A stretch of 11,465 bases of DNA, taken from NCBI GenBank assembly GCA_038230595.1, contig JBBRMY010000085.1:1-11465 (forward strand). Direction: 5' to 3'. Position numbers and translations under genes: made by a program. This document shows, piece after piece, positions 6,931 to 11,465 of the stretch. Every line of letters starts with the position of its first letter. The stretch's first letter is position 1. The notes below the pieces were generated by a model. It saw only the letters and a program-made list of their open reading frames with translations. It made no database searches and was not told the origin of the DNA. Origin of the DNA: JBBRMY01 sp038230595 (lineage in GTDB: Bacteria > Bacteroidota > Ignavibacteria > Tepidaquicellales > Tepidaquicellaceae).

Positions 6931-8295
6931 TTAGAATCTGAATTTTATATTTATTCCGCCGGAGATCTTTGATGCAGATTTAATATTAAATAAGGTAAGA
7001 ATATTGTGGGTTCCAATATCTATTAAGACATGCTTTGTATCCAATCCCAATCCTGCTGAAAGAGTATATTTTTCATCTCCTCCGAAAATCATTCCCAGCC
7101 TTTGCAAAAGGAATGAAGTATAAGCAAACTCACCGCCAAGAGCTAAAATAGTTTTTGTTGTATTCCCGGCAACGTTCTTTACCACACCTTGTATAAGATC
7201 CATTGACACTCTTGCAAATTCCTGTTCATCATTTGCAGCAGATGAAGTTCTGAAGAATTTATAAGTAGCTCCCAGTCTTAGAGTTGTCGGAAGGCTTCTT
7301 GAAAAATCTGCATCAGGAGTTTTTGTTGCATTAATTAATGCCCTTAACGTATCAAGCTGCTCGCTGATCGAAAGATCGTTGATCACAAAATTACCGCTAT
7401 AAGTATATTTCTGAACATTTTTATTCCAGTTTATAAATCCGATATCAGTAACACTTATTCCCATCATAAGCTTTTTGCTTATTGCTGTGGATACACCTGC
7501 GTCAAAGCCTACTCCAAAGCCTGAAATATCAGTAAGACCGGGATAAACAACTTTACCATCTTTAGTAATGTTGGAAGTTTGAAATTCAAGGGTTCCTGTT
7601 CCTGACAATACATTATTTTCATTTGTATAAAGCGTAAGATCATTTTTCTTTACACCGAGATAGTAGTATCCAAGCTGGGGCTTTACAGAAACTCCATAAG
7701 AAAATTTCCTTCCACTTTTAGTTACACCTGAATTAGCATACGAAATATTTATCTGTCGTATCCATGAGGTATTCAGATTGAAATCCTTAACATCGTAAGT
7801 TCTACCGATCTCATTCCCGAATAATGTCAGGCTTGCAAGATCACCGGAAATATATGATTTAGCTGAAAGCTTGTCTTCTAATGCAAATCCAAATGTTCCT
7901 GATTTTGTATTTATTAAAAGGGATGCAATTTTATAATTGAGATTAAAACCGAGATCTGTATTCTTTGAACTATTTAAAATTTCTGTTTTATCTGCAGCAG
8001 TTAAAAATTTCTTATTACCATTTGCATCACCGGTAAAGAATTTATTGTAAAAATTAATGGTCAAAAAATCACTGTTAAGAACATATCCTGCAGAGCTTAA
8101 TAGACTAAAGTATACTTTAGAAGAATCTTTAGAATTAATATCCCTGAGATTTGCCGGATTATGATTTAATGCATCCAAATTAAATGTATTGGAAACAGAA
8201 GTTCTTCCCATAGATAAGGATCTAACATTATCAGATGGCTGAGAATAGCTATGAGCTGAAAGAAGTAAAAATATAAGGAGTAAAAAACTTTTCAA
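6931..8295 (-). CDS. Outer-membrane beta-barrel protein, DUF5723/PorV-like
   Basis: The mature N-terminus carries RSLSMGRTSVSNTFNLDALNHNPANL split over about 26 residues: a MG-R-T motif then an A-x-NHNPANL motif, as in the PorV/FadL-like and DUF5723 barrel families. The rest alternates hydrophobic and polar beta strands, and the chain ends in NIKFRF with a terminal Phe, the signal recognised by the BAM machinery. I chose the TTG at 8295, four bases after the stop of the upstream gene, because it gives a textbook signal peptide (MKSFLLLIFLLLSAHSYS, cleavage before Q). The frame is open further up to a GTG at 8328 and a TTG at 8331, which would overlap the upstream gene by 29-32 bp and give up to 466 residues; none of the starts is ATG. 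It follows the lipoprotein gene directly, so they are very probably one operon. Transport or scaffold role unknown. Confidence 0.8.
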   Translation of the reverse strand: MKSFLLLIFLLLSAHSYSQPSDNVRSLSMGRTSVSNTFNLDALNHNPANLRDINSKDSSKVYFSLLSSAGYVLNSDFLTINFYNKFFTGDANGNKKFLTAADKTEILNSSKNTDLGFNLNYKIASLLINTKSGTFGFALEDKLSAKSYISGDLASLTLFGNEIGRTYDVKDFNLNTSWIRQINISYANSGVTKSGRKFSYGVSVKPQLGYYYLGVKKNDLTLYTNENNVLSGTGTLEFQTSNITKDGKVVYPGLTDISGFGVGFDAGVSTAISKKLMMGISVTDIGFINWNKNVQKYTYSGNFVINDLSISEQLDTLRALINATKTPDADFSRSLPTTLRLGATYKFFRTSSAANDEQEFARVSMDLIQGVVKNVAGNTTKTILALGGEFAYTSFLLQRLGMIFGGDEKYTLSAGLGLDTKHVLIDIGTHNILTLFNIKSASKISGGINIKFRF

Positions 8296-8299
8296 TATT

Positions 8300-9859
8300 C
8301 TAAGGATTAATTCTGTATTCAATTTCACCAATACTTAAAACTTTGACAATATCATCTGCTGTAAGCCGTATAACCGGGGCGTCAGGATTTGTTATATATT
8401 TAAGTTCAATAAAAACTCTTCTGTATAAGGTTATAGTATTAATATCATTTTTATCCAGATGCAGATTATAAATGACAATTCGTTCTCCACCAGGCATTAC
8501 GGTTCCATTTGCATCAACATCTGCAGCTGCGACATTAAAAGTTGAATCTGCAGAACCTCCTATTATCTTACTGGAGAGATCAAGCAAAACATCTCCCGCA
8601 TCATCCTCGATCAGGACTTTAACTTTCATTGCCAACCCTAAGCCATTTGTAAACTTAGTCATTACAGTAGCTGAATTAATCTTATTTATATCGGTAAGCT
8701 GCTGCTGAGTGAAGCTTGAGAGAGTAGTATCTCTGTAAGAATTATATGCACCGGTACTGAATTTTAGAGGAATATCAGCATAAAAGTTTGTAAGTATACT
8801 ATCATTATCTGCAATACTTATATCTTCATTTGTAGGATTTATTCTTTCATTACGAAGATATTTTATTTTTGTAGGTACGTTACCCAGAAAAATCAGAATA
8901 TTACTATTATTAGCAGTTAATTCCAGATGCAGCTCGCTATAAGGCTGACCGGCTATCCTTTTTGGGAGAGTAATAGTATATAATGAATCTTTAGTACCGT
9001 TGTTATCATAATCATATAATAATCTTTTCTCAATTCCAGTGTTGCTGTTTATACCGGTAAAAAATGCTTTCTGAAATAAGATAGTTGTAAAGGCAAAGTT
9101 CTTGATTATTATCTCTGACTTTTTAATAGTTGTCAAAGTAATAGATTCAGTTGGAGCATTTGTTCCAAACGGACTGGCAACAGTATCGAGAATACCAAAG
9201 TTTTCAGCAGGCTTAATTTTACCTGATATGAACGAAAGAACAGTTGGAGTAACGGCATAATCAAAGTTTGCAGTTCTGTTTACTTGAGATGAAGTTGTAG
9301 ATACTTCAAAGTCAAAATTATTTAATAATGACGAGCCGTTATCGATGTAAAAATTTTCAAGTTGAAAAGAATAGTTCTCAAACCCACTGCTGCTTACTGT
9401 ACCTGTTATAGTTAAAGGAAGGTTTGTCGAATTACTTAATAGATTTCGTACCTTGACAATATAGTTATAAGGCTGTGTGTTTGGATTTCTGAAAAGAAGG
9501 TTTAAATTACCTGAAATAAATTTTGCTTTTCTTACCTGGCTGGAATCATCGAATTTTAAATGAAGAGTAGTGTCACGATTCAATCCGATCAGAATATTAT
9601 TTTCTGTTACGCCATTATATTTGATGTTATTAATAAAATCGCCTCTTGAGGTCGAATTAGCATGAAGGAGAATATTTCGTGTAACAGAATCTATGCTTAG
9701 ATTCTGCTTATGCTTTATCATTTCTGCAACTGTGTATAAACGGTCGACAAATGATAAATGAGCATTAATATTATAAGTTGGAGCAACAAAATCATTTATT
9801 CCGCATCCCGCAATACCCATCAATATCAGACAGAGAAGTAAAGAGCTTTTATAATTCAA
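8300..9859 (-). CDS. Putative lipoprotein, beta-rich, unknown function
   Basis: The N-terminus MNYKSSLLLCLILMGIAGC is a lipoprotein signal with lipobox I-A-G-C19, so the 519-residue product should be lipid-anchored, probably in the outer membrane. The rest is Asn/Ser/Thr-rich and beta-strand-like; I recognise no named domain. D283-x-D285-x-N287-G-x-x-D291 looks like a calcium-binding loop. Seven D-S/T-hydrophobic triplets (57, 96, 225, 291, 353, 377, 438) fit Bacteroidota O-glycosylation. The only start that keeps the signal is the TTG at 9859, directly preceded in frame by a TAA; the first in-frame ATG is residue 14, inside the signal. An out-of-frame ATG at 9867 opens a 3-codon ORF (ATG TTT AAT TGA) overlapping the TTG. 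It is transcribed just ahead of the barrel gene, suggesting that the two act together. Confidence 0.72.
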   Translation of the reverse strand: MNYKSSLLLCLILMGIAGCGINDFVAPTYNINAHLSFVDRLYTVAEMIKHKQNLSIDSVTRNILLHANSTSRGDFINNIKYNGVTENNILIGLNRDTTLHLKFDDSSQVRKAKFISGNLNLLFRNPNTQPYNYIVKVRNLLSNSTNLPLTITGTVSSSGFENYSFQLENFYIDNGSSLLNNFDFEVSTTSSQVNRTANFDYAVTPTVLSFISGKIKPAENFGILDTVASPFGTNAPTESITLTTIKKSEIIIKNFAFTTILFQKAFFTGINSNTGIEKRLLYDYDNNGTKDSLYTITLPKRIAGQPYSELHLELTANNSNILIFLGNVPTKIKYLRNERINPTNEDISIADNDSILTNFYADIPLKFSTGAYNSYRDTTLSSFTQQQLTDINKINSATVMTKFTNGLGLAMKVKVLIEDDAGDVLLDLSSKIIGGSADSTFNVAAADVDANGTVMPGGERIVIYNLHLDKNDINTITLYRRVFIELKYITNPDAPVIRLTADDIVKVLSIGEIEYRINP

Positions 9860-9945
9860 TTAAACATTTAGTGTGAGATTAAAATAAGATAGAACTAAAT
9901 ACTATTTAATGAAACTCAAAATATTTATAAATAAATTTATACAAA

Positions 9946-9976
9946 TAAAAAATGCCCTGAAATTGATTCAGGGCAT
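9946..9976 (-). terminator. Intrinsic terminator of the DUF5916-like gene
   Basis: ATGCCCTGAA (9952-9961) and TTCAGGGCAT (9967-9976) make a perfect 10-bp stem with a 5-nt loop. Read leftward the stem ends in TTTTTT then ATTTG, a good U-run, 47 bp after the stop at 10023. It separates that gene from the lipoprotein/barrel pair, which must therefore have its own promoter in 9860-9945; that stretch is very AT-rich and I see no convincing promoter in it. Confidence 0.88.
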
Positions 9977-10022
9977 ATCTATTGCGGCTTGTAAAGAAAA
10001 TATATTTTTAGAAAAGAGCTTA

Positions 10023-11465
10023 TTAAAAATTAAATTCATAACCGAGCTTTAAATACTTGCTGGTATATTGAAGGTTTTCCCCTATCAGATTTAATACAAA
10101 ATAAAAATTACTTCCTGCAAAGAATTCATACTGCACCAGAGTATTCCATAAGGATTGCTTTGACTGAGTATCTCTCTGAAAAAAAGACCTCAAATAAAGT
10201 TTATCCATTACCTTATAATCCATTCTTGTGTTCAGAATTGTTCTTTTAGTATCGAATACATCGAAGTAACTGACAGAACCTGAAATTGCCAGCCTATCAA
10301 AGAAAAAGAAATTAGCAGAGGCGTATGGATTTTTTATGAAATTTCCGAAATATGTTCCGAAATAATAACCTGCAGAGATGGCGTTATTCCCAAACACATA
10401 ACTAATATCATATTCCTGAAGAACGTTTGTTCTGGTAATTAGATTTCCATTCTCATCAAAATCATTTGGTCTGTTATATTCGACATATTGATTAAAGTTC
10501 AAAGGACCGGTTATGTTTACTCCAAAATTCTCACTCCATTTTTCCTGATAATTAAAACCATCAGACAATTGAGATGCCCGATAGTATTGGGCGTTTGCAT
10601 TTATGTTGTTAAAATATTTTCTACTTATATTCCAATTATATCCTCCGCTTAAGCTAAGCTCATCAAAATCATTTGGAGATCCAACCTGGCTATTAAAGGA
10701 TGTAGAAGCTTTAAAATATTTATCATACCGGCTATATGAAGCATCATAGAACGGACCTCCTGAATTATTGAACTCATAAAAAGAATAAAGATTAAAGCCC
10801 GTACCCTGTGTTGTTGTTCCGTTTTGTGTATTTGCTGTATGAGCTACTTGTCCAACTAATCTAACTCTATTATTTGGAAATCTGTATGAACCATCCACAC
10901 TTACAATTTTTTCCTGATAATCATGCCCAGGATCATTCCTGTATATAAACATGGCCCCAGTATTCAATGTCTGTGAAGTATATTTTGGTCTTGTGACAAA
11001 AAAATCTTTGCGGTTCCCTTGCTTGTCCTGACCTTCCCGGACATAAATAGAACCGATCTTCAGATTATTATCCCTGTAAGTATAATTAAATCCATAATCA
11101 ATTTTTTCAATCGCCCTTGTATAAAAAAGGTTTATCTGCGACCTGTAAATATCCAGATCTTTACTCAGGAAGGGTCTTTTCTCACTTAAAAATGTAGGAC
11201 GGCCGTAAAAATTAAAAGTGAATGGATCAGCTTCTAATGTTGACTGATCAGTATTTATTGTTGATTTAAGAGTGTGCTTATTATAGTTCAGCTGAAATTC
11301 ACCACCTACATCCGCTTTATATGTTGAATCATTAAACTTATTAGCTACTACATAAGGAATTGCAGTGAATTTAACATCTGCTTTTTCATCGAATGGTTTT
11401 ATATCAAGGGTAAGAAGACTTTTTAAGGATGAAACTTCTGCATCCTTTACCAGTGAGTAAGTGTA
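10023..11465 (-). CDS. DUF5916-type outer-membrane beta-barrel protein (5' end beyond window)
   Basis: The frame is open from the right edge to the TAA at 10023, giving 480 visible residues; the in-frame TTG near 10967 is an internal codon, not the start. Visible residues 78-100 contain EADPFTFNF and FLSEKRPFL, matching the DUF5916 signature (E-A-DP...NL...FxPEKRPFF) found in FCB outer-membrane proteins that carry an N-terminal CBM9-like carbohydrate-binding domain; that domain would lie outside the window. The remainder is a series of beta strands rich in aromatic girdle residues. Near the end, SLWNTLVQYEFFAGSNFYFV matches the family's penultimate strands, and the chain ends in KLGYEFNF with the terminal Phe expected for BAM insertion. 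The function of the family is not established; glycan binding or transport is inference. An intrinsic terminator follows. Confidence 0.82.
   Translation of the reverse strand, partial: YTYSLVKDAEVSSLKSLLTLDIKPFDEKADVKFTAIPYVVANKFNDSTYKADVGGEFQLNYNKHTLKSTINTDQSTLEADPFTFNFYGRPTFLSEKRPFLSKDLDIYRSQINLFYTRAIEKIDYGFNYTYRDNNLKIGSIYVREGQDKQGNRKDFFVTRPKYTSQTLNTGAMFIYRNDPGHDYQEKIVSVDGSYRFPNNRVRLVGQVAHTANTQNGTTTQGTGFNLYSFYEFNNSGGPFYDASYSRYDKYFKASTSFNSQVGSPNDFDELSLSGGYNWNISRKYFNNINANAQYYRASQLSDGFNYQEKWSENFGVNITGPLNFNQYVEYNRPNDFDENGNLITRTNVLQEYDISYVFGNNAISAGYYFGTYFGNFIKNPYASANFFFFDRLAISGSVSYFDVFDTKRTILNTRMDYKVMDKLYLRSFFQRDTQSKQSLWNTLVQYEFFAGSNFYFVLNLIGENLQYTSKYLKLGYEFNF

Noticed and set aside
8472..8708. 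Plus-strand open frame antisense to the lipoprotein gene
   Set aside because: Low-complexity shadow with no start context; the minus-strand frame carries a clear lipoprotein signal.
10967..10967. Start of a 314-aa protein at an in-frame TTG
   Set aside because: The same frame stays open to the right edge and contains the DUF5916 signature upstream of this codon, so it is internal.

Overview
The window is AT-rich DNA from a bacterium of the Bacteroidota/Chlorobiota/Ignavibacteriota (FCB) group. The evidence is: no gene has a recognisable Shine-Dalgarno sequence; several products are FCB-type exported or outer-membrane proteins (a DUF5916-like barrel, a DUF5723/PorV-like barrel, a lipoprotein, and a secreted protein resembling type IX secretion cargo); one gene belongs to TIGR02757/DUF2400, a family known mainly from Bacteroidetes and spirochaetes; and exported proteins are rich in D-S/T-hydrophobic triplets, the Bacteroidota O-glycosylation motif. 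Genus cannot be named; Ignavibacteria is my best guess.

Left part (1-2980): the 5' part of a secreted-protein gene runs leftward off the edge. Divergent from it is the heat-shock operon groES-groEL, with a sigma70-like promoter (648-676) overlapped by a near-perfect CIRCE operator (675-701), so HrcA repression is expected. A palindromic repeat lies in the 117-bp groES-groEL gap. After groEL come a weak hairpin, a decayed palindrome and a strong terminator (2888-2921) shared with the convergent gene.

Middle (2983-6862): a 784-aa exported protein resembling glycoside-hydrolase TIM barrels; a TIGR02757/DUF2400 protein with similarity to the HhH-GPD DNA glycosylase core; and, only 9 bp away head to head, a short 3-hydroxyacyl-CoA-dehydrogenase-like protein whose catalytic His and Asn are replaced.

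Right part (6931-11465): two tightly packed leftward genes encode a lipoprotein and an outer-membrane beta-barrel protein, probably co-transcribed and possibly working as a pair; both appear to use non-ATG starts. A clear intrinsic terminator separates them from a DUF5916-type outer-membrane protein whose 5' end lies beyond the right edge.

No tRNA, rRNA, CRISPR array, transposase or phage gene was seen. The genes are mostly ordinary. The points most worth following are the degenerate dehydrogenase, the possible lyase chemistry of the TIGR02757 protein, the lipoprotein/barrel pair, and the repeat inside groESL.
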